Assembly: GCA_032821775.1 (NCBI GenBank)
Contig: JAVLRN010000005.1
Span: 3,100,001-3,164,000 of the forward strand
Direction: 5' to 3'
DNA from: Sanguinoderma infundibulare
Taxonomy: Eukaryota > Basidiomycota > Agaricomycetes > Polyporales > Polyporaceae
Length of the DNA stretch: 64,000 nucleotides
Shown here: positions 46,200 through 54,982 of the stretch, one piece after another
Numbering within the stretch: position 1 is the first letter of the stretch
Layout: each line of letters starts with the position of its first letter
Position numbers and translations under genes: made by a program
Notes under the pieces: model-generated
Database searches by the model: none
What the model saw: only the letters and a program-made list of their open reading frames with translations
What the model was told of the DNA's origin: nothing

Positions 46200-46596
46200 T
46201 GCACACTGTCCTCTCCAGAGCGGTCTGAGGTCAAGGTAGAGCGCAAAAGGACGCGCCGCACACCTCAGTCCTGCACCCGCAGCGCTGCCCTTGATTGGTC
46301 CGCCTTTCGCCGTCACCTCGCGCCGAGATGCTGGGTCCAGCGCCCGCCCAGATCACGGGATCGTGGTGTGGCGATCAGACCGTTTTCGGACGGTGACTTG
46401 TCCAAGAACCACCACGACCGCGACTTGGGTGCTACTCAGTGTCCAGTACTCGGCCTTCGCGCACTGAGATTTATCTGTCTTCTGTGATCTTTGCATAATC
46501 TGGCTGGGACAGGTTGGTACTTTGCAAATTCTTAGCCGGTCATTCTTTAAATCCTGTGACAAACCCAGTTCAATAACCGGACCAATTCACCAAATT
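46200..46596. other. Promoter region of the LRR gene
   Basis: Holds the upstream sequence of the LRR gene and the border to the carboxylesterase fragment. No TATA box or other structure is clear. Confidence 0.4.
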
Positions 46597-46944
46597 ACTT
46601 CCACTCGCACTCTCCTTCGGGCCATTCTCGACGCTCTGGGACGACGCGCCGCCGACGGTCACGCTATATCAGGCGACATTTATGGTGTCACTGATGGTCC
46701 TCTGACCGGCTTTCTAAACATTCCCTTTGCTGAACCTCCCTAAGTCGTCCTTCCCGTGGGCCGTACCCGTAGCCCGATCCAAGAGCTGAACGCCGAACAT
46801 CCCAACCCTCGCTGCAGGTTCGGCGACTTGCGCCTTCGCCTCTCAAAGCCGATCGAAACCTACAACGACAAAGTTGACAACACGGAGCTCGGACCGCAAT
46901 GTTTCCGGCAAGTCGCTCCATTGCGCACAGACATGCCGACCTAA
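46597..46944 (+). pseudogene. N-terminal fragment of a type B carboxylesterase
   Basis: GHAISGDIYGVTDGPLTGF and LNIPFAEPP match the start of the carboxylesterase/lipase family (PF00135), followed, after a likely intron ending in CTGCAG at about 46818, by RFGDLRLRLSKPIETYND and NTELGPQCFRQ. The reading frame then stops at 46942-46944. The oxyanion and catalytic Ser/His parts are absent, so this is a truncated copy. Confidence 0.6.
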
Positions 46945-47575
46945 ATGCTCCATGACCCCGTCACCGCCCTCAGTTCGATGACTATGCGACCCAGGCCCGA
47001 GAGCGAAGGCTGTACGTTCGGGTATGGTGTTACGGCCCATGGACTACTGAGGTGCGTTGTGCGGACGGAGCCGATCTCGTCGTTCGGCAAACTTGTTCTT
47101 GGCCGCTTTCAGCGTTCCACGATCTCGGCATGGATGCTCGGTGCATTGCAAGAAGGTAAGCCCATCCATGCTGCGAGTGACATGCACCTCATGTTCTAAC
47201 GTAGTACTGGGCAGAGCGCCGATGCATACCTCGGAGTAGGGTACATGTCGGAGAGCGCGCCCGCGTCGCAATCAAAAGTACATTGCTTTAACTGTGATGT
47301 TGGTATATCACTGCGAAGCCGTGCTTGCGCAAGCCAGGTTCGTAGCCCAAGGGACCTGCAGAGCCGCCACGCTCCCACGGCAGCGCTTCTTGGCACAGCC
47401 CATCAGCTCGGACATTCGACTCCTCGCACGCGTTGGCTCCAACGCCCGGTCAGACTCCGCACTGGCGGAGCGCAAGCAGCGGGTCGAGCGCGAGCAGCAG
47501 GAGCAGGCGAAGCAGAAGCACATGGAGCACCCTGCTCGCACCGCCGCGAGGTCAGTCCTTCCGCGCAGGAACGCG
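46945..47575. other. Gene-scrap region
   Basis: A plus-strand frame 47294-47671 is open with a charged stretch (ERKQRVEREQQEQAKQKH) that runs straight into the Sm-D3 fragment. I do not recognise the part before the Sm homology. It may be another gene piece fused to it. Confidence 0.4.
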
Positions 47576-47830
47576 TCACCCGTCATCACCGTCGAGCTCA
47601 AGACGGGACAGCTCTACCGCGGAAAACTCGCTGAAGGTGCGCCCCATCCGATCCCCATATTGATTGCCTAACGAGCACTTATGTGTTGCGATGGCTTGTT
47701 TACGGCCAAGGACAACCGTAACATCTCTCTTCGGATACCACTGTGACCCAACAAGATGACCGTGTGTCTCAGCTTGATCAGGTGTACATCAGGGGAAGAA
47801 TTGTCAGGTTCTCCATAGGGCCGTCCTCTC
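47576..47830 (+). pseudogene. Internal fragment of Sm-D3 (spliceosomal snRNP core)
   Basis: PVITVELKTGQLYRGKLAE matches strands 2-3 of Sm-D3. A GTGCGC donor follows at 47637, then AKDNRNISLR (from about 47704) and, one frame over, VTQQDDRVSQLDQVYIRGR, the Sm2 motif region of SmD3. The expected acceptor AG before CCAAGGAC reads GG. The start of the protein and the end after VRFSI are missing. Because the intron is still present, the copy came from genomic DNA and not from a retrocopy. Confidence 0.72.
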
Positions 47831-48169
47831 ATTCGGCCGTCCTCTCATTCCACTCGCACACGGAGAAAGAGGTGCAGAAGTTGCCTTGTATGCGGCTCTT
47901 AGTAGGTTCTTCGTCGAGTCCATAATTGACATTGCGTCGAACCTAGAGGACAGTGGACTGCCGAGCTTGACACTGGCCTCTGTCTGCTTCGGCCGGGCTT
48001 GTTCGGTTTGTTGACGTGATGATCGGCAATGGGCGATCCTCAAACCACCTTGAAGGTCGTCACGTCGTCAGCCATTCGAGATCGCCCCACATGTGAAGGG
48101 CCGGCAACCAGGAATTTCAATATCCCGCACAGACCCACGACGTCAGCCTCCGCTCCGACGATGGGTATA

Positions 48170-48176
48170 AGGACCC
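48170..48176 (+). promoter_or_regulatory. TATA box in the left arm (GGTATAAGG)
   Basis: GGTATAAGG precedes the ATG at 48244 by about 75 bp with a CT/CA-rich leader between. The mirror copy lies near 49825 on the minus strand. Confidence 0.55.
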
Positions 48177-48243
48177 GTCCAGGACGCCCACCTCTCGAGT
48201 CACTGCACACCGCCACTAGCTCGCACGCACCCTCTCGCCTCTC

Positions 48244-48678
48244 ATGGAGCACTATCTATTCCATCCTACTCGTCCTCCGGACCCTCGTCTCGGATTCGGA
48301 CCGTGGCTCGCGCCTCCACGGTCTGATATGTCCTCCGGCGCGTCCGCCGCCGCCTTTAGCGGAATCATCACCAACGACGTCCACCTCCGCGCGTCCGCAA
48401 AGTCCTTAAGAGCGCCTGACTCAAGGCTTGGACCGCTTCTCGAGGTGAGCGCGTTTGTGCGACAGTGCGAACGATTTCAAACTCTCTCATCTGACGATCA
48501 GGCTGCTGTAGGACGAGCGTCGACGCTTCCGCTTCGTCGCCTTGTTCGCGCGCCTCCGGCTGCAGCGTCGAGGAAACGAGGCTTCCTTCCCTTCTGTTCT
48601 TGTGTTCGCGCGCCTTCGGCTGCAGCGAGCGGGGAAGGATTGGTGGTCAATGGCTTGGCCGCCATGGGTTGTTGGTGA
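48244..48678 (+). CDS. Small protein in the left arm, unknown
   Basis: Opens with MEHYLFHPTRPPDPRLGFG. A 57-bp intron (48445-48501, GTGAGC...CTGACGATCAG) is likely. Removal gives 125 aa, retention 144 aa, both in frame. The second half contains a short tandem duplication (RAPPAAAS and RAPSAAAS). There is no signal peptide, membrane segment or known domain. A start motif like this also appears at 11 kb. Whether a protein is made is open. Confidence 0.4.
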   Translation: MEHYLFHPTRPPDPRLGFGPWLAPPRSDMSSGASAAAFSGIITNDVHLRASAKSLRAPDSRLGPLLEVSAFVRQCERFQTLSSDDQAAVGRASTLPLRRLVRAPPAAASRKRGFLPFCSCVRAPSAAASGEGLVVNGLAAMGCW

Positions 48679-48730
48679 TCGGGGCGGAATCTTTCCTTCT
48701 GTAATCCTCTTCTCGCGATAAATCATAAAA

Positions 48731-49226
48731 TCCATCTACCATTCCCACGAGCCTCGTTTGGAGGGATTACAAGGAATTAGAATGATAACGCGAGACCATT
48801 GACCCCCAGCTCATCGCATCTCTTGTGGGATGCATCCCACACTGTGCGATAGGAAGACCGCAGATTCCTATTGGGCATATGTTTTACTACATTCCTATCA
48901 ATTTACTAGCACTCCGCTAACCGTACATCCTTCCCTACATGCCGTCAGCTGCAACATACGTGTAAGGGAAGGGTGCGGCGTTCGATATCATGCTCGCCGC
49001 AACCGGGGCCCCGCATTGCGCCCCGCTCCACCCCGCCGACATTGACGCCACACGTCGCGCTCGGAGCATCCGGATCCGCTGTGGACAGAGAGTTAGCCAA
49101 CCACCATCTGTTAGCCAGATGTATCGAATATTAGTGCATGCCAAAGGTCGTATATTTGCCGCGATTGCCCTGGAGTCATTTCAATCCGTAGTCCCTCCGC
49201 GTTGTGACTGCTTGATAACAGCAGGG
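48731..49226. other. Spacer (loop) of the inverted repeat
   Basis: The 496-bp unique sequence between the arms shows no gene. Read-through transcription from either arm would place it in the loop of a hairpin of about 0.78 kb stem length. Confidence 0.7.
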
Positions 49227-50045
49227 TTTTATGATTTATGCCAAGAAAGGGACACACACGAAGAACTTAAAGATGGAACGAGATACCAGAAAGATACAGA
49301 AGGAAAGATTCCGCCCCGATCACCAACAACCCATGGCGGCCAAGCCATTGACCACCAATCCTTCCCCGCTCGCTGCAGCCGAAGGCGCGCGAACACAAGA
49401 ACAGAAGGGAAGGAAGCCTCGTTTCCTCGACGCTGCAGCCGGAGGCGCGCGAACAAGGCGACGAAGCGGAAGCGTCGACGCTCGTCCTACAGCAGCCTGA
49501 TCGTCAGATGAGAGAGTTTGAAATCGTTCGCACTGTCGCACAAACGCGCTCACCTCGAGAAGCGGTCCAAGCCTTGAGTCAGGCGCTCTTAAGGACTTTG
49601 CGGACGCGCGGAGGTGGACGTCGTTGGTGATGATTCCGCTAAAGGCGGCGGCGGACGCGCCGGAGGACATATCAGACCGTGGAGGCGCGAGCCACGGTCC
49701 GAATCCGAGACGAGGGTCCGGAGGACGAGTAGGATGGAATAGATAGTGCTCCATGAGAGGCGAGAGGGTGCGTGCGAGCTAGTGGTGGTGTGCAGTGAGG
49801 AGAGGTGGGCGTCCTGGACGGGTCCTTATACCCATCGTCGGAGCGGAGGCTGACGTCGTGGGTCTGTGCGGGATATTGAAATTCCTGGTTGCCGTCCCTT
49901 CACATGTGGGGCGATCTCGAGTGGCTGACGACGTGACGACCTTTAAGGTGGTTTGAGGATCGCCCATTGCCGATCATCACGTCAACAAACCGAACAAGCC
50001 CAGCTCGGAAGCACATAGAGGCCAGTGTCAAGCTCGGCAGTCCAC
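49227..50045 (-). repeat. Inverted repeat, right arm
   Basis: Mirror copy of 47954-48730. It has about 50 additional bp near 49240-49300 and lacks a few bases near 49797 relative to the left arm. Beyond 50045 similarity ends, as it does before 47954. Confidence 0.92.
49320..49754 (-). CDS. Small protein in the right arm, identical copy
   Basis: Same 144-codon frame as 48244-48678, identical in translation, with the mirrored likely intron at 49497-49553. It is transcribed toward the other copy, so the two genes converge. Confidence 0.4.
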   Translation of the reverse strand: MEHYLFHPTRPPDPRLGFGPWLAPPRSDMSSGASAAAFSGIITNDVHLRASAKSLRAPDSRLGPLLEVSAFVRQCERFQTLSSDDQAAVGRASTLPLRRLVRAPPAAASRKRGFLPFCSCVRAPSAAASGEGLVVNGLAAMGCW

Positions 50046-50932
50046 CTTACAGGTTTCACACGATGTCAATTACGTGAGATGGAGACTGTACACAGCTGTA
50101 TACCTTGCCTCAACCGAGCTCACGTGCATAGGTCTACAGTGACTGCCGCTATGGACTTCTGTGCGACTATATCACAGCAGGGTTGCCGATTTTCTGAGGG
50201 TTCCGGCGATGATCTATGTATGCATACGCAAACCGGGAATTGTGTGAACAAGCATTTATCGAATATGTCAACTATGGAGCACACACCTTGCCAAACGATA
50301 CAGGGTCTATGGCTCCCGCCCCAGGCCTGGGGCTTCCACATATCGCCTGGATAATACAATTGGCGGATGCGTGGCACTTCGTCCGACTGGCTGAGGCACA
50401 GGGCAGCAAGCCCAAGTGTCCGGGTGGTCTGTGACATCACATCAATTTTTATGGCCATTCCTCTCCAGCATTTGGTGCAGCGGGAGTGGGAGGAGTATGA
50501 GGATATATGTATATGAGCACAGCAGATGGGCGACTCGGAGGATACCGGCTATCACCGACATTAGTGCCCGCGGAGGCTTTCGAACCATCATGCATCATGA
50601 GTTCGGCCTCTAGCCCGGGAAGGGTATTCCAGTTCCGCCAGCGGCGGCCGCCTAGTGCGATTTACCCAAGGTTACAGTGTGCATGGTATCAGGTCTGAGG
50701 TAACTAGAAGCACACTCCGGCCGTTGCCGCCGTCTTCGAAGAGACGCAGATGGACAAGGTCCTCCCGACTCCCAGAGACCAAGACGACACCTCCTAGGCT
50801 TACCTGCTGGTGACTCGGAGCGCATGAGGGCTGGTTGATCGCTCCTCGTATTCGCTTCTCAACGAACCGTGAGTAATACATCCCACCGTGTGCGATTCCG
50901 CTGACTTCTGCTTGTTCCTACATTTTCCAGTA
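50046..50932. other. Intergenic, nothing recognised
   Basis: No repeat, RNA gene or convincing open frame. The last bases (CATTTTCCAG at 50921-50930) look like a splice acceptor, so the next gene may have an untranslated first exon. Confidence 0.5.
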
Positions 50933-52768
50933 ATGGACACAGTATACATGTCCACCACAGAGGCAGCAGCGTGCCTTCCAACCGTAGATCGTCATGTCCT
51001 TTCAGCACTCGCAACCATCTCGGACATCCAGGCTTGGGTCAACTCCAAGGCCGAAGAATACCGCAAGTTTGCTCTCGCCCTCCTCTCCATCCACAACCTC
51101 CTTTCTCCCATCCATCGTCTTCCCATCGATGTCCTTGAACAAGTCCTCCGACTGTCCTGGCATAGCAGTGCAAGCTTGCGTCTTCTCCACGTCTGCCGTC
51201 TGTGGCGCACCGTGCTTTCTGCGAGGACGACCTTCTGGGCGAATGCCCTGGCCGACTGCGAGTTCCACCAGGAGAGGACCGTCATCCGTCACGAAATACC
51301 GTACCTCGAGACCCTCCTTGCGCGCTCTGCGCCGCAGCCCGTTATGACCAGCTTCTACGGCTTTCCTCCACCCATCGTCGAATTCTTGACACCGTACGTC
51401 GTCCGCCTTGCGTCGTTGCAGGTGGCGGTCGATAAACCGGACCTCCTGAATGGGCTATAGCCAGCACTTTGCTCCGGAACTTTGCGGAGCCTTGCCGCTC
51501 TCACCATCGAGATCATGGTCACAGAAAAGGACGTGACAGACGACATGGAGGGCCGACAACTCTGGTTCCAGACAGGATGGGGGAGGAACGCGCCCACCGT
51601 TCTCTCCGTGGACCATCTCCCTTCCCTCACACACCTCACCTGTCCACCATCCCTCCTCGAGTTCTTCTCCATACCATCCATCTTCCACCTCAAAATGCAG
51701 TGGTGGGGCCATTCACGCGCTTACAGACTCATTCCGGCCGTCATGGACGACAGCGTGCTCCGACGGGAATTGACTCGCTACGGCGAGCACTTGGAGAGTC
51801 TGGAATTTAGCGCGATTACCTTTTTACCCCCGTGGCACGACGCATCGAGCAGGATCCCACTCCCCCACATACGCCATCTACGAATCACCGTCGCCAGTTT
51901 CGGGGGGTACATCCCCCAGCTTCTCGAGTGGTTATCCATTCCACCCTCCGCCTTCGTCCACATCATCGAGGAGGACGGAGGGGGTCCCAATATCCATGGG
52001 TGCCTTCCATTCGAGCACCCCGGGGGGACTCTCCGGACGATCGCTGCCACCGTCGACCGCCTTCGTGTCCAGCAGCTTGGGAACGGAACGCGGCACCTCG
52101 TCAGGTATTATACGGCCGGTGCGGAGCGTCTGCGCATGGACGGCCACGGTCTTTGCGGGCTGAGCCTCGCGGACGTGTTCCGCGACCACGCCCGCGTGAC
52201 GCATCTCGCGTTTTCCGCTTACGACACGGGCAATTCCTACCTCGAACACAGCCTATTCTACGCATTCCCGCACCTGCAGCACCTCGAAATTAGCGGCCGT
52301 GCCGCCCGGTATTTGCTGCGCGAGCTGCAGCCTGCAGGGGACACGGAACATATCAGACGAACCCGGTCAGACTTGGCTTGTCCTTCTCTAGCCGAACTCC
52401 GCGTCGCATTTGAACTCGTCGTCTCTGGCGGTGAAGGAGGACCTGCAGATGCAGGCCATCATAGCATCGAGGATCGGTTACAAGAGGAATGCTCTGTTCT
52501 TGAGCAAGTCCTCGTCCTACGCGCGGCGGAGGGGAGTCGTCTGACGTCTTTGGAGGTCCGCGTTGGCTTGGTCGGGTTGCCCGATGACCCCGGCAACTCG
52601 GCGCACACCGCTTTCGACGAGGACTCGAGCTGGGAGGTGCTGGGGCATGGTCAGCCTGTTAAAGAATCCGTTCTGGAAGGTTTGCATGGGATGGTGAATG
52701 GGCCTGTCGTCTTTCAAGTTGTCGACTCAGGGAATGTAGTGCTGCACTCGCAGCGGTGTAATGCTTGA
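50933..52768 (+). CDS. F-box-like protein with an in-frame TAG
   Basis: One frame runs from ATG 50933 to 52768 (612 codons), interrupted only by TAG at 51458-51460. Residues about 55-95 (LLSPIHRLPIDVLEQVLRLS, LRLLHVCRLWRTVLSARTTF) form the F-box typical of large Agaricomycete families. Leucine-rich segments follow (LPSLTHLTCPPSLLEFFSIP, LPHIRHLRITV, PHLQHLEISG). F-box proteins recruit substrates to SCF ubiquitin ligases. The TAG could be a nonsense mutation, or be removed with a 39-bp GTGGCG...CTATAG intron (51422-51460), which would be unusually short. Without it, the product ends at 175 aa. Confidence 0.6.
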
Positions 52769-52820
52769 CCTGTTCTGTTCCCGTAGCCCATGACCATGTT
52801 CATTGTCGGGTGTACACTGC

Positions 52821-52825
52821 CAGTT
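52821..52825 (+). repeat. Target-site duplication, left copy (CAGTT)
   Basis: CAGTT directly before the left LTR is repeated directly after the right LTR (60480-60484), the 5-bp duplication expected of Ty3/gypsy integration. Confidence 0.93.
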
Positions 52826-53072
52826 TGTTACGAAATCACGCTTACTTACGATTACTCATCTTTAGTCAGTCCTTACTCAGCATATGCCGGTCGGACATTC
52901 CATGACATTCTAACGCCTTCTTTAGGATTACTCATGTATCATATGTAGGTTAGTCAGCCAGGTGCTGCAGGTCTATATAAACAGCCACTTTGGAGCTGGG
53001 GATCCTCAGCTTCGAGTTGGTATTCACCCTCCCAGTCTAAGGCTTATTGCTAGTCTGCCACTGGCCGTATCA
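52826..53072 (+). repeat. Left LTR, 247 bp
   Basis: Starts TGTTACGAAATCACG, ends GGCCGTATCA. It contains the promoter with TATATAAA at 52974-52981 and the putative RNA 5' end near 53008. It reads the same as 60233-60479. Confidence 0.95.
52974..52981 (+). promoter_or_regulatory. TATA box of the retrotransposon
   Basis: TATATAAA lies 34 bp before AGCTTCGAGTT (53008-53018), the proposed first bases of the transcript. Confidence 0.75.
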
Positions 53073-53073
53073 T

Positions 53074-53084
53074 AACTCGAAGCT
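53074..53084 (+). other. Primer-binding site for self-priming
   Basis: AACTCGAAGCT begins one base after the left LTR and is the exact reverse complement of AGCTTCGAGTT at 53008-53018, just behind the TATA box. In Tf1 of fission yeast the first 11 nt of the RNA pair with such a site to start minus-strand synthesis. No match to the initiator tRNA end (TGG...) is seen. Confidence 0.75.
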
Positions 53085-53119
53085 ACCTCTACCCCTCGAC
53101 CTACGGCGCACCGTATCCG

Positions 53120-53821
53120 TTGCCAACCGTGGCGTCCTCATCACCCTCCCGCCCTCCGACCCCTTACTGCCTCACCCTCGAAGAGCTTTATCCTGAGTAC
53201 GTTGTCCGGCTCAGCGACGGCTCTTTCCACAACCTCGTCCACTCACCTTCGCCCCCGCCGACTACCGCATCCGGTACCTCGACACCGCCCCTTCCGATCC
53301 CGCCTCCTCGTTCCTCGTCTCCCGATCCCAGCGCAGCGGCCGAGGAAAACGCCGACTCGACTCTTGGCCCCGTGTATCATTTCCACTCTCAACTCTCGTC
53401 TCCCGACTATCACGCAGCGGCTGTAGCATACGCCGACTCGACTCGATCCGATTCGATCCGATCCCATTCCCCTAACGACTCGAACATTGACGCCGACGTA
53501 GAGGCGCGTTCAAGCACGACCCCCGACGAAGCACTACCCACGTACTCCGACTCCGGTTCCGACGTTCCCCTTCAGACAACCCTGATCATACCCAGGATCT
53601 CGGCATCGCAAGTCACGATCTGTCACATCCCAAACTCTCTTGTCACAGGCGCAGTCCTTACAAACGCGTACGTCTCACGCCTTATCCATCCCACACTCTT
53701 TGGTCGCATCACCATCACCTTCCCACACCAACTCGGACACGGTTACCTACTTGAAATCCATCCAGACTTTTACGTATACAGAGTACTCTTTTCTGCATAC
53801 ACATCCTTTGTACAAACGTGA
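53120..53821 (+). CDS. Retrotransposon ORF1, non-AUG, unknown
   Basis: An open frame of at least 233 codons that contains no Met codon. The frame is open back to 53054 inside the LTR. It is Pro/Ser-rich with a folded-looking end (LFGRITITFPHQLGHGYLLE). It ends at TGA-TAG and then reopens in the same frame. It may be read from a non-AUG codon, spliced to later frames, or be a relic. Confidence 0.4.
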   Translation: MPTVASSSPSRPPTPYCLTLEELYPEYVVRLSDGSFHNLVHSPSPPPTTASGTSTPPLPIPPPRSSSPDPSAAAEENADSTLGPVYHFHSQLSSPDYHAAAVAYADSTRSDSIRSHSPNDSNIDADVEARSSTTPDEALPTYSDSGSDVPLQTTLIIPRISASQVTICHIPNSLVTGAVLTNAYVSRLIHPTLFGRITITFPHQLGHGYLLEIHPDFYVYRVLFSAYTSFVQT

Positions 53822-53956
53822 TAGTCAGTCACCCAGTGTGACAATCACGTGCAGGAGACCCCGGTTAGCCACACCGCGGTAAAACTGCTATATAGCTTTG
53901 AATACTCTCACGTAGCGTTACTGTGCGCTTACGTACATCTTCTTTTCTTTAGTCAT

Positions 53957-54982
53957 ATGGACCTCTGGGATCAACTCCTCGCCACCTACACCGCACCTCA
54001 AAAATATCCATCTCCGTCTCCATCCCCACCACCTAGCACTCGTGCAACCATCGCACGAGCCCACCAGGCAATACGGCTTGCCAAGGCGCCAAGCACTTCG
54101 AGTGCCTCACCACCACCAAACAGTGGAAAGACGCCCACCTCCACGTCGGAGCAGAAGAAGAGAAGGTCGCTTACTGTGCCAAACAACCCTGTCCCCACCG
54201 GCATGGTCCCCTCAACTATCTCAGCTCCAACAACCCCCGTCACCGCATCATCCCACGAGAAGCACCGGCAGCAGAAGCATCTGAAACAGAAGCTTCAGTA
54301 CCTGGATCGTCTCGTGAGCGATCACGCCAACAGCGTCCTCATCAACCCAAGCCGTACGAACGGACCGAGCGTGTCCGCACCCCTTCCCCTATCGCAACCC
54401 ATATCCCTGTCGTGGTCCAAGGAGCTGGAGCGTCGCCAACAACTTCAGCGCGAGTACGACCACTCTCTCGGACCACTTCCCACGAGAGTCCCCAAGCGTC
54501 CCCGGTCTCCGGAAGCAGCCGAGGAAAACAGCAAGAATTTGCCGAAGAAGCCGCGGTTCTCCCTCCCCACGAGCCAGAAGCCTCAGGTCGTCATCGATCT
54601 GACTCGCTCGCCCTCGCCGCCGAACTCGCAAACCTCCGCGTCTCCGATTCCACTCCCGCCGAAACCACACGACCCGTTCCCACTCCCCAAGGCACCATCC
54701 AGCCTACCACCCAGACCCCCGCGCTCAGCCAATCACCCAGCCGTCATCGAGCAATGGCGCAAGCAATGGCATTCGACTCGGCAACGCGCCAATTCTTCCA
54801 AGATCAGTTCACGGCGCTCGCAAACAGCATCGCAAACAGATCAGCGCACCAAGTCCGTGCCTCCGCCCCAAAAATCGCCGAACCAGACTCCTTCGATGGA
54901 GTCGCCCCAGACTTCGAAGAATGGAAGTCTACAATGCAGGTCTACGTGGCCGGCCTGGGAAAGGATTCAGCGATATCTATGA
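53957..54982 (+). CDS. Retrotransposon ORF2, 341 aa, unknown
   Basis: Begins with MDLWDQLLATYTAPQKY, is basic and Pro/Ser-rich with a helical segment (KHRQQKHLKQKLQYLDRLVS), and has no known domain. It is in the same frame as ORF1 and overlaps the start of gag, which lies in the -1 frame. A TTTCTTTAG acceptor-like string directly precedes its ATG. It could be an N-terminal extension of gag made by splicing or frameshifting. Confidence 0.45.
   Translation: MDLWDQLLATYTAPQKYPSPSPSPPPSTRATIARAHQAIRLAKAPSTSSASPPPNSGKTPTSTSEQKKRRSLTVPNNPVPTGMVPSTISAPTTPVTASSHEKHRQQKHLKQKLQYLDRLVSDHANSVLINPSRTNGPSVSAPLPLSQPISLSWSKELERRQQLQREYDHSLGPLPTRVPKRPRSPEAAEENSKNLPKKPRFSLPTSQKPQVVIDLTRSPSPPNSQTSASPIPLPPKPHDPFPLPKAPSSLPPRPPRSANHPAVIEQWRKQWHSTRQRANSSKISSRRSQTASQTDQRTKSVPPPQKSPNQTPSMESPQTSKNGSLQCRSTWPAWERIQRYL

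Larger units (their letters stand above)
47954..48730 (+). repeat. Inverted repeat, left arm
   Basis: The arm from GTGGACTGCCGAGCTTGACA to ATAAATCATAAAA is the reverse complement of 49227-50045. The coding part (48244-48678) is identical at protein level in both arms. Differences are a few substitutions, a small indel near 48200 and about 50 extra bp in the right arm near the centre. Each arm has a TATA box and the start of a transcription unit aimed at the centre. Confidence 0.92.

Noticed and set aside
48029..49967. The inverted repeat as a DNA transposon or MITE with terminal inverted repeats
   Set aside because: The arms contain TATA boxes and genes, no transposase is present, and I found no target duplication at 47.95 and 50.05 kb. 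A simple inverted duplication explains it better.
53120..53821. ORF1 of the retrotransposon as an env-like gene
   Set aside because: It lies before gag, has no signal peptide or membrane helix and no Met codon.
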